DNA of 64,000 nucleotides from Eriocheir sinensis (GCF_024679095.1 NW_026111761.1:35001-99000), one strand, 5' to 3'; positions 22,961 to 35,532 are shown, counted from the first letter of the stretch. The notes: generated by a model not told the origin, from the letters alone. Made by a program: numbers and translations.

Positions 22961-23462
22961 GTTCACGGTACAGAAGAATGGTCAAACTACCACCAGGGTC
23001 ACAAAACTACCCATGGAAATGCCCACGGTATGCTCAGACGCGTCCTCCTCTCACATCACCTATTTCCAGAAGCCGAAGAGGAGATCAATCCGGTTCTCAT
23101 GGGTGTCTTTTTAGGTTCACGGTACAAAAGAATGGTCAAACTACCACCAGGGTCACAAAACTACCCATGGAAATGCCCACGGTATGCTCAGACGCGTCCT
23201 CCTCTTACATCAACTATTTCCAGAGGCCGAAGAGGAGATCAATCAGGTTCTCATGGGTGTCTTCTTAGGTTCACGGTACAAAAGAAGGGTCAAACTACCA
23301 CCAGGGTCACAAAACTACCCATGGGAATGCCCACGGTATGCTCAGACGCGTTCTCCTCTTACATCACCTATTTCCAGAGGCCGAGGAGGAGATCAATCAG
23401 GTTCTCATGGGTGTCTTATTATGTTCACGGTACAGAAGACTGGTCAAACTACCACCTTCCTA
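22866..23462. repeat. 154-bp minisatellite, about 4 copies
   Basis: Copies start near 22,876, 23,030, 23,184 and 23,338 with TGCTCAGACG, and contain CACCTATTTCCAGAGGCCG and AACTACCACCAGGGTCAC. The unit is not a multiple of 3, so the same peptide text moves to the next frame in each copy, generating overlapping long frames. Unit 2 equivalent: 37,094-37,690. Confidence 0.88.
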
Positions 23463-23496
23463 AGTATCACATTATCAGCGCCACTCGTATATGTTA

Positions 23497-26217
23497 TTAT
23501 CTGCCCAGGAGCGTCTCGCCAGAGGCATTGGTAGGCTCCTGGGGTCTCTGCATGTCATTCCCCCAGGAGTCGAAGCCTTGGGAGATGCTATAGACATCCC
23601 CAGGGTCGTGGCGGACTGGCTGGGCGTCGAGGGTGATGTAGTGCCGTTGGGGTGTTGGGTTGTGGTTGCCTGCGTCCCACCTCCCTCCCCCGGGCTCTCC
23701 ACCGTACTCCCAGCTGACGGACCGAGGCTTCCTGTCGTTGCTAAGTGAGGTATGCCGTAGTATTGGCCTCGGGATGAGCTCCGACGTGGGTATTACTTGA
23801 GGCAAAAGGTGTGCGAGGAATTTCATAGGAGCTGCGCGTGGTGTGTAAGGGACAACCTGGAGGAGTGAGGAAAACTGGTTAGAGAAAGAAAAGGGATGTG
23901 ATTGCTTTATGAACAGACGTGCCAGTAGTGTTGGTGCAGGACTGGCAACTCTATGTGACAACCTGGAAATGAGGAAAAACTGGGTGCCAAAAGAAAAAGG
24001 GTTGTGATTGCTTTCTGAACAGACGTGCCAGTAGTGTTGGTGCAGGACTGGCAACTCTATGTGACAACCTGGAAATGAGGAAAAACTGGGTGCCAAAAGA
24101 AAAGGGATGTGATTGCTTTCTGAACACACGTGAAGGAGGTGTTGGCATAGGAGGATTACCAACTCTCACAACAGTGTTTTTTGAGGCTTAGGACACTAGA
24201 GTAACCATGTCGCTACGGGAAAAGAAAAGGGATGTGATTGCTTTCTGAACACACGTAAAGGAAGTGTTGGCATAGGAGGATTACCAACTCTCACAACAGC
24301 GGCTTTTGAGGCTCAGAACACTAGAGTAACCATGTCGCTACCGGAATAGTGATAACGATAAGAAGAGGAAAGGTTGTTATTATTGATGAAATGACTAGGT
24401 GGCTTTCATGAATGGTACGGAAGATCTTTAGACAACTCAAAAAACATGAACCTCAAAATCATATCGTTACGGAAACACTGACTACTGAAAAGGGAAAGTT
24501 TGTTATTATTGACGAACTGACTGACTGGCTTCTGTGAATATTACGGAAAATCTTTATATACACTCCAAAAAAACATGGACCACAAAGTCTTTAGGAGTAA
24601 GTGAAGTAAAAACAAACTCTGCCGTAGATCTTCCTCTTGAAAACTGAGGGAAATGTAAGTAAAGTTTCTAATTGATGAAAAATGACTGACTTCATGAATG
24701 CTACGAAGGATTTTGCTACACTCCAAAAGCCATGAACCTCAAAGTCTTCAAGAGGAACCAAAGTACAGAAGAACTCACTCTGACGTAGATCCTCCTCTTC
24801 CTCTTGAAAATCAGCATGAGGAAGCAAGTGAAGAGGACGAGGAGGAGGAGGAAGGAGGAGAGAAGGACGACGATGAACTCAAACATGGACAGGCCCAAGA
24901 TGCTGTTGTTGTCACCGTCAGGAAGGGTCACCACTGAGTCATCGTCCTCTGTAGTCGTCCAATAGTCATCACTTGTAGTCGTGGCGGGGTCAAGAGAGGT
25001 CGTGTCTGTGGTGGTGTCGATGGTGGGGGTTGCTAAGGTTGTGGTGGTGCTAGTTGTTATTGTAGGGGGTAAAGTTGCAGTTGATGTAGTGGTGGTGGGT
25101 GTCGGTGTTGTAGTGGTGGTGGTGGTGGTGGGTGCAGTAGTAGTGGTAGTTGGTATTGTATTAGCGGAGGTGGTACTGGGTGTGGTAGTGGTGGTGGTGG
25201 GTGTAGCAGTAGTGGTGGTAGGTGTAGGAGTAGTGGTGGTGGTGGTGGGTGCAGTAGTAGTGGTAGTTGGTATTGTAGTAGTGGAGGTGGTAGTGGGTGT
25301 GGTAGTGGTGGTGGTGGGTGTAGCAGTAGTGGTGGTAGGTGTAGGAGTAGTGGTGGTGGTGGGTGGAGTAGTAGAAGTGGTGGTGGTGGTGGGTGGAGTA
25401 GTGGTGGTGGTGGGTGGAGTAGTAGAAGTGGTGGTGGGTGGAGTAGTAGAAGTGGTGGTGGTGGGTGGAGTAGTAGAAGTGGTGGTGGGTGGAGTAGTAG
25501 AAGTGGTGGTTGGTGTAGGAGTAGTGGTGGTGGTGGGTGGAGTAGTAGAAGTGGTGGTGGGTGGAGTAGTAGAAGTGGTGGTGGGTGGAGTAGTAGAAGT
25601 GGTGGTGGGTGGAGTAGTAGAAGTGGTGGTGGGTGGAGTAGTAGAAGTGGTGGTGGGTGGAGTAGTAGTCGTGGTGGTGGGTGGAGTAGTAGAAGTGGTG
25701 GTGGGTGGAGTAGTAGAAGTGGTGGTGGGTGGAGTAGTAGTCGTGGTGGTGGGTGGAGTAGTAGAAGTGGTGGTGGGTGGAGTAGTAGAAGTGGTGGTGG
25801 GTGGAGTAGTAGAAGTGGTGGTGGGTGGAGTAGTAGAAGTGGTGGTGGGTGGAGTAGTAGAAGTGGTGGTGGGTGGAGTAGTAGTCGTGGTGGTGGGTGG
25901 AGTAGTAGAAGTGGTGGTGGGTGGAGTAGTAGAAGTGGTGGTGGGTGGAGTAGTAGAAGTGGTGGTGGGTGGAGTAGTAGAAGTGGTGGTGGGTGGAGTA
26001 GTAGAAGTGGTGGTGGGTGGAGTAGTAGAAGTGGTGGTGGGTGGAGTAGTAGAAGTGGTGGTGGGTGGAGTAGTGGTGGTGGTGGGTGGAGTAGTAGAAG
26101 TGGTGGTGGGTGGAGTAGTGGTGGTGGTGGGTGGAGTAGTAGAAGTGGTGGTGGGTGGAGTAGTGGTGGTGGTGGGTGGAGTAGTAGAAGTGGTGGTGGG
26201 TGTGAGTAGTAGACAGT
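23497..26217 (-). pseudogene. Mucin-like membrane protein gene, copy 2 (5' end lost, tail frameshifted)
   Basis: The main exon (about 26,217-24,779) has some 35 TTTSTTPP repeats, then degenerate Thr/Pro stalk sequence, DDYWTTTEDDDSVVTLPDGD, and a transmembrane helix (FIVVLLSSFLLLLVLFTCFLM). KRKRR follows and acts as a stop-transfer. The exon ends at donor CAGA|GTGAGT. The last exon starts at 23,856 after CTCACTCCTCCAG and continues in phase (VVPYTPRAAPMKF...), giving a cytoplasmic tail with HYITLDAQ and DVYSISQGF. Two 1-bp losses relative to copy 3 replace the C-terminus (SGETLLGR instead of ALWRDAPWADNNIYEWRR). The EETVKLC...AFPGDFVK start of the repeat exon is replaced by a GT repeat. It was a type I O-glycosylated mucin-like protein by architecture. 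Confidence 0.7.
23870..24330. repeat. ~105-bp degenerate tandem repeats in the mucin-gene intron
   Basis: About five units contain GGGATGTGATTGCTTTCTGAAC, GCAGGACTGGCAACTCTATG and TGACAACCTGGAAATGAGG or variants. Further older repeats of about 150 bases follow (24,340-24,800), sharing CTCCAAAAAACATG and AACCTCAAAGTC. Both lie in the intron between the transmembrane and tail exons. Unit 2: 38,195-39,100. Confidence 0.7.
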
Positions 26218-26239
26218 GTGTGTGTGTGTGTGTGTGTAG

Positions 26240-26310
<71 letters not shown>
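26217..26310. repeat. (GT)n microsatellite replacing the start of the mucin repeat exon
   Basis: The GT tract begins directly after the mucin 24-bp repeats. In copies 1 and 3 a coding segment and splice acceptor lie between the two. Confidence 0.9.
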
Positions 26311-26311
<1 letters not shown>

Positions 26312-27904
26312 CACATTTCTTCTTATTTTCTCCTTACTTCTCATATCTTCCTTCCTTCATATATTTAACTCGATCTGTGCCCGCTACCCTCTACCCTCCC
26401 AGCAAACCGCGTGTAGTGTGGCCGAACCCTTAATTAAAGAGGGTATGTGGTAGTTGTAGAGGTGGTAATTAAGTGGGTGAGTGGTTGTGGTGGTGGTAGT
26501 ATCAGTAGTGGCGGGGTTAATTAGTTAGTTAGTTAGTTAATCGTATGCTATATAGAGGGTGGTGATGGTTGTAGTGATCTTAGGCGTGTGTGTGGTAGTG
26601 GTTGTGGTAGTAGTGGAAGTGGTAGTAGGTGGGTGTGGGTGGTTAGTGGTGTGAGGAGTGGAGCAGTAGGCTAAAGAAGGTAGTGATAGTTATATATTGG
26701 TCTCAGTGGGTGGTTGTGGTTGTGGTGGTAGTATAGTGGTAGTAAGGGTTGTGAGGTAAGGAACAGTGGGTTAAAGAAGGTGGTATTTAGTGTGGTGGTA
26801 GTTATAGTGGTGGTTGATGGGTTGTAGGGTTGTGGTATGGTATAATTATTAGTGGTATTATTTCTCACTTATTTTCATAGCCTACCATCGAAAACCCATT
26901 TACTAAAAAAAAACAACAAATAAAAAATATCTAGTAGGGGTGACTAAGGTAAAATTAGTCTACGGTCAACATCAACTATGCTGATTCAAACGACAAATTC
27001 TTAATATTATTGAGCACAGTACAAAAGGAGAGCCAGGATGATACAAATATTATAAGCTACTATATCTGTAAATCCAACACACACTTAATATACCGAGAAG
27101 GATATATGGAATGTATTAGAATATATCTATCGACATTTTTTTTTAACTGAAAGGGTCAAATACTTGGAAAATGAATCCACGCTTATGTATCTACTACATT
27201 TATTATTTTTATTAGGTATACCATGTTTATTAAGTTAACCCGCTCATAAACGAGTGATTAAAGAGTAATTTTGATAAAGCTTTACCATCATACTCGACAG
27301 ATATGTTTGTTTGATAACCTTAATTCTTGCCCGTCAGACATATAGCCTACCCTTTTGCCTTTCCTCCTCTGATTTGTAACATTCATTCATTCTTCATTTT
27401 ATTTGCTTCATCTTATTTATTTATTCTTATTATTCTTATTTATTTACCTCTTATTTATTTATTTATTTGCATCCTATTTATTTATCTTCGTTTGATAACC
27501 TTCTTGACCGTCACTAATAGCCTACCCGTTTTCCTTTCATCCTCTGATTTGCAACTTATTCATTCATTTTTCCTTTTATTTGCTTCATCTTATTCATTTA
27601 TTCTTATTATTCTTATTTATTTGCTTCTTATTTATTTACTAGTTTATTTATTTGTATCCAATTTGTTTATCTTCCTACTTATTCCTTTTTTGTTTCGTTT
27701 CATTTTACCAACACTGTGCGATTATTCCATTGGTACGTAGATTACAAAAGCATTTCTCTCCGTTCATTGCCTTTCTTTTTATTTATCAAACCACCAACAA
27801 ATTATAATATCTTCCTATAGTGTCACATGATATCATAACCTAGAAATCGCACTAAAATCTATCACTCTAAACCCAACTTAACCTTATTTTTATTTTTCTT
27901 CCAG

Positions 27905-27993
27905 GTTCATTACACGCAAATTCAACCTCCTCTTGACAACCATGAACAGGGTCACCATCGCCCCAGGAAAGCCTCCACCAACATCCCTCTTTG
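27905..27993 (+). CDS. Probable first coding exon of an unidentified gene (unit 2)
   Basis: Counterpart of 14,109-14,197, with the same acceptor (TCTTCCAG), ATG at 27,942, peptide MNRVTIAPGKPPPTSLF and donor CTTTG|GTAAGT. No downstream exon could be assigned with confidence. Confidence 0.38.
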
Positions 27994-28253
27994 GTAAGTA
28001 CAACCTCTTCCTTGATACTCCCTTAGGTCATGTTATTCAGTTTCCAATAAAGCTCGATCGCCACGCCCTTCCAAACTCTCATGAAACTCCCTTAATGGTC
28101 TTTTTGCAATTGTTCTTCAGTCTCCTCCAAGCTCCCCACGCCTTTCCTATCTCTCATGGAACTTCCTGCGGTCTTATTGCTATTGTGTCCTTGTTTCCAC
28201 TCGCACAAGCTCCTCATTTGTGTTTCTCCGTCTTGAAACTTTCTTGGGTCATT

Positions 28254-28254
<1 letters not shown>

Positions 28255-28289
<35 letters not shown>

Positions 28290-28749
28290 AAAACAACACA
28301 CATTGACGTAGGAATATAACATGCGTAGGTGCTTAAGTTCTTGCGTTCGTCTCTGGTGTAAGGGAAGATAAGGGTTACCTGAATTGCCTGGGGATTTATT
28401 AGCTCAACACCTGGTCGTGGGGAAAGGCTCATGTGCCCTTTTCTTTATCTTATCTGTATTTATTAGTGTTCGACAGCCGCTCATTAAGGAAGGGTTTTAT
28501 AAGGGATTGGGGTTGGAATGTCACCTACTTCTGTTTTGTTCGTTCCCTGTTTGTGACGTGTTCTGGGGATTGTTTTTTATGTTTTTTTTTTTTTTTTCGA
28601 TATGATTTGTTTTGTTGCTGTTGGTTATTGTTGTTTCTGTTATTGTTACTGTTTTCTTTTCTTTTTCTTCGTCTTTTCTTTTTCTTGTTCTTGTTCTTGT
28701 TCTTCATTTTGTTATCCTTATATTATTATCATTATTATTATTATTATCA

Positions 28750-28815
<66 letters not shown>
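28255..28815 (+). repeat. Dispersed ~550-bp repeat, copy 3 of 4
   Basis: Same landmarks as the copy at 14,449. Starts with a longer (GA)n and ends in (ATT)n and (TAG)n. Confidence 0.75.
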
Positions 28816-28816
<1 letters not shown>

Positions 28817-29520
28817 ATGAGGATAAGTAGGTTGGGTTGATAATATGACGAAGGAAGACGTAATAGAATTGAGAAAAAAAATTGATTAATAGAGGATGAA
28901 TGGGAATGAGATAGAGGAGGAAGAGGAGGAGGAGGAGGAGGAGGATAATAATGAAGGGGTTGAAAATAAGTCAAATTATGCATGGAAAGTCTTTAGCAGA
29001 TGTGAGTCGACAAGCATACAGATAGTAACTTAAGGAAGAAGACAATGAACGCAAGCTATATATCTCGTTATGCTGAATCGAAATGCTAAAAACTCCATAA
29101 AAATAGCTATCATTAAACACTAAATACTGAAAATAACCGTCCATAGCCATGATTCAACCCTTACAATAATAACGCAATATGGTTATCTATGATACTATAC
29201 GATACCAATTCAGTGTAACATTTCATAAAGCATTAAAAACTGGTCTCATTGACAGTACCGTAAAAACATGTTACCATAAACCTCGGTAACCCAACCCTCA
29301 TCTCTGCCTCCTCCCCCACCATGTGCAAGGAGGCAGATGAGGGGTGATAGTTAGGTAATGGGAGCGAACCTTTCATGAATTAATCTAGCAAATAAAATCG
29401 GCCAAAAACATAAATATCTAGTCATCCCTACCGAAAGAGAAACAGACATGACGATATTAACCCCTACAAACGATTCCGTATGACTAATTTTGAACTTAAT
29501 ACCATGACCACTGACCTTAA

Positions 29521-29775
29521 TTTGGCGATGATGCAGTAATCCTGGCTGAGTCGCTGAAGATTCTGGTGATGGCTCTCGCGGGACTGAACGAGGAGGCGAA
29601 GCAAAGGGGACTCAAGATATTCTGAGCCACTACCAAGGTGCAGGTGTTTGGAGGCTTGCTGGATGAAACGGTACAGTCTGTCCATGCGTGTGGTGACGAA
29701 ATTGAGATCTTGGAAAATTTCTCATACCTTGGTGGCAGAATGCTGAACAACGGCGAGTGCTGTCAAGAGGTCTGA
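29521..29775 (+). mobile_element. RT fragment (FGDD box), unit 2 copy
   Basis: Near-identical to 15,601-15,855, including the in-frame stop after LKIF. It was therefore dead before the tandem duplication. Confidence 0.75.
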
Positions 29776-30156
29776 CGGTGGATTGGCTTGACCTTTGACC
29801 GTTTTGAAATTTCTGACCACATTGACCGTCACGAGCAATTTGACCGTCACGAGTACTTTGACCGTCACTTGACCGCTTTCACCTTCCCTTGATCACTTTG
29901 ACTTTTCCCTAACCACCTCGGGCACTGTAACATTTCCTGCATCCCTTTTGATCATTTTAACGCAGGTAATTGTCAGTACTCTTAAACACATCATTACACA
30001 CTACGGCCATTGTGGTGTAATAAAAAGGGGGACGGGAAAGAGAGAGGGCAACACGCAACTTCCGTACATTAAAATAAAAAAATCTTCACCACACACATTT
30101 TTCTGGGGCCGCTGAATATCTAAGTAAGTTATCGACGGCGTTAATTGGCTACTTAC

Positions 30157-30205
30157 CTGGGCTGCGGAGGTGAAGCCCGGCGGGAGGCGACGCTCAGGGA
30201 AGTTA
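30157..30205 (-). CDS. 49-bp exon, probable upstream exon of the mucin-like gene (unit 2)
   Basis: Same splice sites and peptide as 16,236-16,284. The exon it would join (start of the repeat exon of copy 2) is missing, so this copy is probably orphaned. Confidence 0.4.
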
Positions 30206-30290
30206 CTGGAAAGGTAAGGAAAGGAAAATTATTAGTGACAAATGACTGATTGGCTGACGAACTGACTGATTAGGATTTTTTTTTTCTTTA

Positions 30291-30485
30291 CATCCCCGCC
30301 TATAGCCCAAGCCCGTCATGGCGCAAGAAATTTTATAGTGGTGCCAGTTATGCTTGGCTCTTGCTGCTCCCCGGAGCTCATTCTTGATTCACTGGACGGT
30401 TCCTTTTAGAGTCCGGGTTGATGGGTGGTCTTCTGGACAGCATGTGGGTAGTCTTAGGCCACTCGGCGGTGACTGAAAAACCCTT
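30291..30485 (-). repeat. SINE fragment (head-truncated), unit 2 copy
   Basis: Duplicate of 16,370-16,565. The insertion predates the tandem duplication. Confidence 0.65.
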
Positions 30486-30731
30486 ACTGACTGACTGAAT
30501 GAATGAATGAATAACTAACAGAATTACTAACTCTCTCTCTCGTCATGCATTCGCCATCCTTAATAAGTTAGGTAACACGGCAAGGAGGAGGAAGAGGCGG
30601 GACACACTTCTGCTGCCCTCTTTTCCTGCTGCCGTTGCCGTCCGGCTCTCAGCTCACTTTCGCTTTCCCTCGTTGTCTCTCACTTCTGCACTTATTTTAT
30701 ATTCAGACGTATTTCAATTATCATCACCACG

Positions 30732-33700
30732 ATGAGAATTGACGTTGTTCTGGCACTGGTGTGGTGGGCCTTGGCCACCAATCTGCTTCTGAAGTACACC
30801 GGGCTCGGCCCTACAACCCCGCCAGCCGAAGGGCTGCGCGCCGCCGGGCCTGTGGAGGGAGAACCCCCGGCGGGACAGCTCGGGGCCCACAAGGCCTGGG
30901 TGATTGCTGATCTGCTGGCCGAACAAGAGCGGAGTCAGCTGGCGTTGCAGGACCTAAAAAGACAAAACGCCCTCTTGTCCGTCCTTCTACTTCAGGCCAT
31001 AGATGAAGCCAGCGTCCTGCACAGGGCGGTGCTGGCTCAAGAAACGGCTTGGAGAGAAAGAGCAGCAAAGATTAGCGCTGGAGGAAGAAAACAGCGGCCT
31101 GATCAATGACCTTCACTTATAGCGACGCGAAAAGCGTCCTGCTCAGTGACTTATCTAACGCTGGAAAAATAATTCACAGGCTCCGAAAATTCGTGTCCTT
31201 ATTCCAGGAAGAAAACCACGGCCTGCTTAGTGATCTGTCTAACGCTAGGAATGAAATTGACAGGCAGCAAAAAGTCGTGTCTTTCTCCCGGCAAGAAAAT
31301 AACGACCTTATCAAAGCGCTGGCCATATCCAAGGCTGAAAATAACGATCTTGTCAGAGCGCTGGACATTTCCAAGGATGAAAGTATCGACCTTATCAAAG
31401 CGCTGGAAATCTCCAAGACTGAAAATAACGATCTTGTCAGAGCGCTGGACATTTCCAAGGATGAAAGTATCGACCTTATCAAAGCGCTGGAAATCTCCAA
31501 GGTTGAAAATAACGATCTTGTCAGAGCGTTGGACATTTCCAAGGATGAAAATATCGACCTTATCAAAGCGCTGTAAATCTCCAAGCATGAAAATAACGAC
31601 CTTATCAAAGCGCTGGACATTTCCAAGGATGAAAATAACGATCTTGTCAGAGCGCTGGACATTTCCAAGGATGAAAATAACGATCTTGTCAGAGCCCTGG
31701 CCATATCCAAGGCTGAAAATACCGATCTTGTCAGAGCGCTGGACATTTCCAAGGATGAAAATAACGAAATTGCCAAGGCGCTGGCCATATCCAAGGCTGA
31801 AAATAACGATCTTGTCAGAGCGCTGGACATTTCCAAGGATGAAAATAACGACCTTATCAAAGTGCTGGCCATATCCAAGGATGAAAATAACGATCTTGTC
31901 AGAGCGCTGGACATTTCCAAGGATGAAAATAACGACATTGTCAATGCGCTGGCCATATCCAAGGCTGAAAATAACGATCTTGTCAGAGCGCTGGACATTT
32001 CCAAGAATGAAAATAACGATATTGTCAAGGCGCTGGCCATATCCAAGGCTGAAAATAACGATCTTGTCAGAGCGCTGGACTTTTCAATGGATGAAAATAT
32101 CGACATTGTCAAGGCGCTGGCCATATCCAAGGCTGAAAATAACGATCTTGTCAGAGCGCTGGACATTTCCAAGGATGAAAATAACGACATTGTAAAAGCG
32201 CTGGACATCTTCATGGAAGAAAATAACAACCTTTTCAAAGCGCTGGCCATGTCCAAGAAAGAAAATGACGACTTTGTTAAGGCGTTGGCCATCTCCATGG
32301 ATGAAATTAACGACCTTGTCAAAACGCTGAACATCTTCATGGAAAAGAATGACGAACTTGTAAAAGCGCTGGCCATCTTCAAGGCTGAAGATGACGACCT
32401 TGTAAAAGCGCTGGCCATCTGCAAGGGTGATGATGACGACCTTGTAAAAGCGCTGGCCATCTGCAAGGCTGTAGATGACGACCTTGTAAAAGCGCTGGCC
32501 ATCTGCAAGGGTGATGATGACGACCTTGTAAAAGCGCTGGCAATCCCCAAGGCTGAAGATGACGACCTTGTAAAAGCGCTGGACATCTGCAAGGCTGAAG
32601 ATGACGACCTTGTACAAGCGCTGGATATCTGCAAGGCTGAAGATGACGACCTTGCACAAGCGCTGGATATCTGCAAGGCTGAAGATGACGAGCTTGCACA
32701 AGCGCTGGATATCTGCAAGGCTGAAGATGACGACCTTGTACAAGCGCTGGATATCTGCAAGGCTGAAGATGACGACCTTGTACAAGCGCTGGATATCTGC
32801 AAGGCTGAAGATGACGACCTTGTACAAGCGCTGGATATCTGCAAGGCTGAAGATGACGACCTTGCACAAGCGCTGGATATCTGCAAGGCTGAAGATGACG
32901 ACCTTGCACAAGCGCTGGATATCTGCAAGGCTGAAGATGACGACCTTGCACAAGCGCTGGATATCTGCAAGGCTGATGATGACGACCTTGTAAAAGCGCT
33001 GGATATCTGCAAGGCTGATGATGACGACCTTGTAAAAGCGCTGGATATCTGCAAGGCTGAAGATGACGACCTTGTACAAGCGCTGGATATCTGCAAGGCT
33101 GAAGATGACGACCTTGTAAAAGCGCTGGATATCTGCAAGGCTGAAGATGACGACCTTGTAACAGCGCTGGATATCTGCAAGGCTGAAGATGACGACCTTG
33201 TACAAGCGCTGGATATCTGCAAGGCTGAAGATGACGACCTTGCACAAGCGCTGGATATCTGCAAGGCTGAAGATGACGACCTTGTACAAGCGCTGGATAT
33301 CTGCAAGGCTGAAGATGACGACCTTGCACAAGCGCTGGATATCTGCAAGGCTGAAGATGACGACCTTGCACAAGCGCTGGATATCTGCAAGGCTGAAGAT
33401 GACGACCTTGTACAAGCGCTGGATATCTGCAAGGCTGAAGATGACGACCTTGTACAAGCGCTGGATATCTGCAAGGCTGAAGATGACGACCTTGTAATAG
33501 CGCTGGATATCTGCAAGGCTGAAGATGACGACCTTGTACAAGCGCTGGATATCTGCAAGGCTGAAGATGACGACCTTGTACAAGCGCTGGATATCTGCAA
33601 GGCTGAAGATGACGACCTTGTACAAGCGCTGGATATCTGCAAGGCTGAAGATGACGACCTTGTAAAAGCGCTGGATATCTGCAAGGCTGAAGATGACGAC

Positions 33701-34414
33701 CTTGTACAAGCGCTGGATATCTGCAAGGCTGATGATGACGACCTTGTAAAAGCGCTGGATATCTGCAAGGCTGAAGATGACGAACTTGTAAAAGCGCTGG
33801 ATATCTGCAAGGCTGATGATGACGACCTTGTACAAGCGCTGGATATCTGCAAGGCTGATGATGACGACCTTGTAAAAGCGCTGGATATCTGCAAGGCTGA
33901 AGATGACGAACTTGCACAAGCGCATGATATCTGCAAGGCTGAAGATAACGAGCTTGTAAAAGCGCTGGCCATCCCCAAGGCTGAAGATGACGAGCTTGTA
34001 AAAGCGTTGGCCATTTCCATGGATGAAATTAACGACCTTGTCAAAGCGGTGGCCCTCTCCAAGGAAGAAAATGACAACTTTGTCAAAGCGCTGGCCTTCT
34101 CCAGTGAAGAAAATGACGACCTTATCAAAGTGCTGGACATCTTCATGGAAGAAAATGACGACCTTGTGAAAGCGCTGGACATCTTCATGGAAGAAAATAA
34201 CGACCTTGTTAAAGAGATGGTCATCCCCAACGTTGAAAATGGAGGACATGCCGCCCATGAATCTGAGGAAGTCGGTCCTGCAGATGACGAGCCCAATCTT
34301 CAAACGTCACTCGTTCCCGTCGAGGAGGCCAAGGATACAGATGACTTGGATTACAGTATTGAGCACGTTCCAGTCGACGGAATCTGTGACACTGACGAGG
34401 GCTATCTACAATAA
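30732..34414 (+). pseudogene. 14-residue helical-repeat gene, unit 2 copy (frameshifts and a stop)
   Basis: It starts MRIDVVLALVWWALATNLLL as in unit 1. Two 2-bp losses (about 31,055 and 31,125) leave the N-terminal part out of frame with the rest, and TAA at 31,574-31,576 interrupts an early repeat. From there to 34,414 the frame is open for more than 900 codons, with nearly 70 repeats of 14 residues. The first block is Ser/Asn type (often alternating as 28-residue pairs), then a long Cys/Asp block is more uniform than in unit 1 (ALDICKAEDDDLVQ). The C-terminus matches unit 1 through DTDEGYLQ. Either unit may supply the functional gene if the small indels are sequence errors. Confidence 0.65.
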
Positions 34415-34449
34415 TGACCACGATATGCTCTACTGAGCTCGTTCCTGTT

Positions 34450-34670
34450 GAGGAATCCACCCCTCCCCTTCCCATCCTTCCCCTCCCATCATTCCCCCGG
34501 CGAAACTCCCCTATCGTCGGCCTCCCTATCCTCATCTTTTCCCTCCCCATCCTTCCCCCCGACGTAACTCCCCTATCGTCGGCCTCCCCATCCTCATCCT
34601 GCGTTCTCCCATCCTTCCCCCCGACGTAACTCCCCTATCGTCGGCCTCCCATTCTACCCCCCCCCCCTCC
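34450..34670. repeat. C-rich minisatellite, unit 2 copy
   Basis: Same roughly 60-bp CGACGTAACTCCCCTATCGT-containing unit as at 20,195-20,420, with different homopolymer lengths. Confidence 0.8.
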
Positions 34671-35079
34671 CCCAGGCTTCCTCAACCCTGGCAGGCTCTC
34701 TCGGTCACCGGCGGTTCTTCGGGCCAAAGGTCTGGTACAATTTATCTTCGAGCCCGGAACATCTTGCACCAAACCGCGCTGTATTTCTCACGTTTCTTAA
34801 AACCTTTCTATCTATCAGTAAATTTATCCTAAAGGTACTGTAGTATTTCCATTTGAAACTGGCCGGTGGGGTGTAGGCCTATGTGGGTCAGCACCGCCCC
34901 ATATATCTGCCACACACTCTCAAGACTTCTCGCTTCCTCTCATATGTCAGCTACTTAATACCTTTCAATTAATTTAATTAAATGGCTGGATAATCTAATA
35001 TGGTCATAGTGTTGAGATTGTGTCGTTTTTAGGATAATAACCAAAATGATGTCTAAATGCCGCGACACTGGACAACGTT

Positions 35080-35532
35080 GGGAGAGAGAGAGAGCAAAAC
35101 AACACACATTGACGTAAGAATATAACATGCGTAGGTGCTTAAGTTCTTGCGTTCGTCTCAGGTGTAAGCGAAGATAAGGGTTACCTGAATTACCTGAGGA
35201 TTTATTAGCTCAACACCTGGTCGTGGGGGAAAGGCTCACGTGCCCTTTTCTTTATCTTATCTGTATTTATTAGTGTTCGACAGCCGATCATTAAGGAAGG
35301 GTTTTATAAGGGATTGGAGTTGGAATGTCACCCACTTCTGTTTTGTTCGTTTCCTGTTTGTGACGTGTTCTGGGGATTGTTTTTCTATGTGTGTGTTTTT
35401 TGTTTTTGTTTTTCGATATGATTTGTTTTGTTGCTGTTGGTTATTGTTGTTTCTGTTATTGTTAGTTTTTTTTTTTTTTCTTCGTCTTCTTATTTTTCTT
35501 GTTCTTGCTCTTGTTCTTCATTTTGTTATCCA

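Noticed and set aside
23875..24162. N-terminal part of the open frame upstream of the mucin tail exon as coding
   Set aside because: It is intronic tandem-repeat sequence preceding a good splice acceptor. Only the part after CTCCAG is supported by phase and conservation.
17394..34230. Regular 42-bp repeats as a possible CRISPR-like or centromeric satellite array
   Set aside because: The units are contiguous with no spacers, keep an open reading frame with conservative changes, and sit inside a gene with distinct N- and C-terminal parts.
31174..34296. 1,040-codon antisense open frame as a gene
   Set aside because: Low-complexity Ser/Ala repeats, no start context or unique termini, and explained by the repeat length being a multiple of three.
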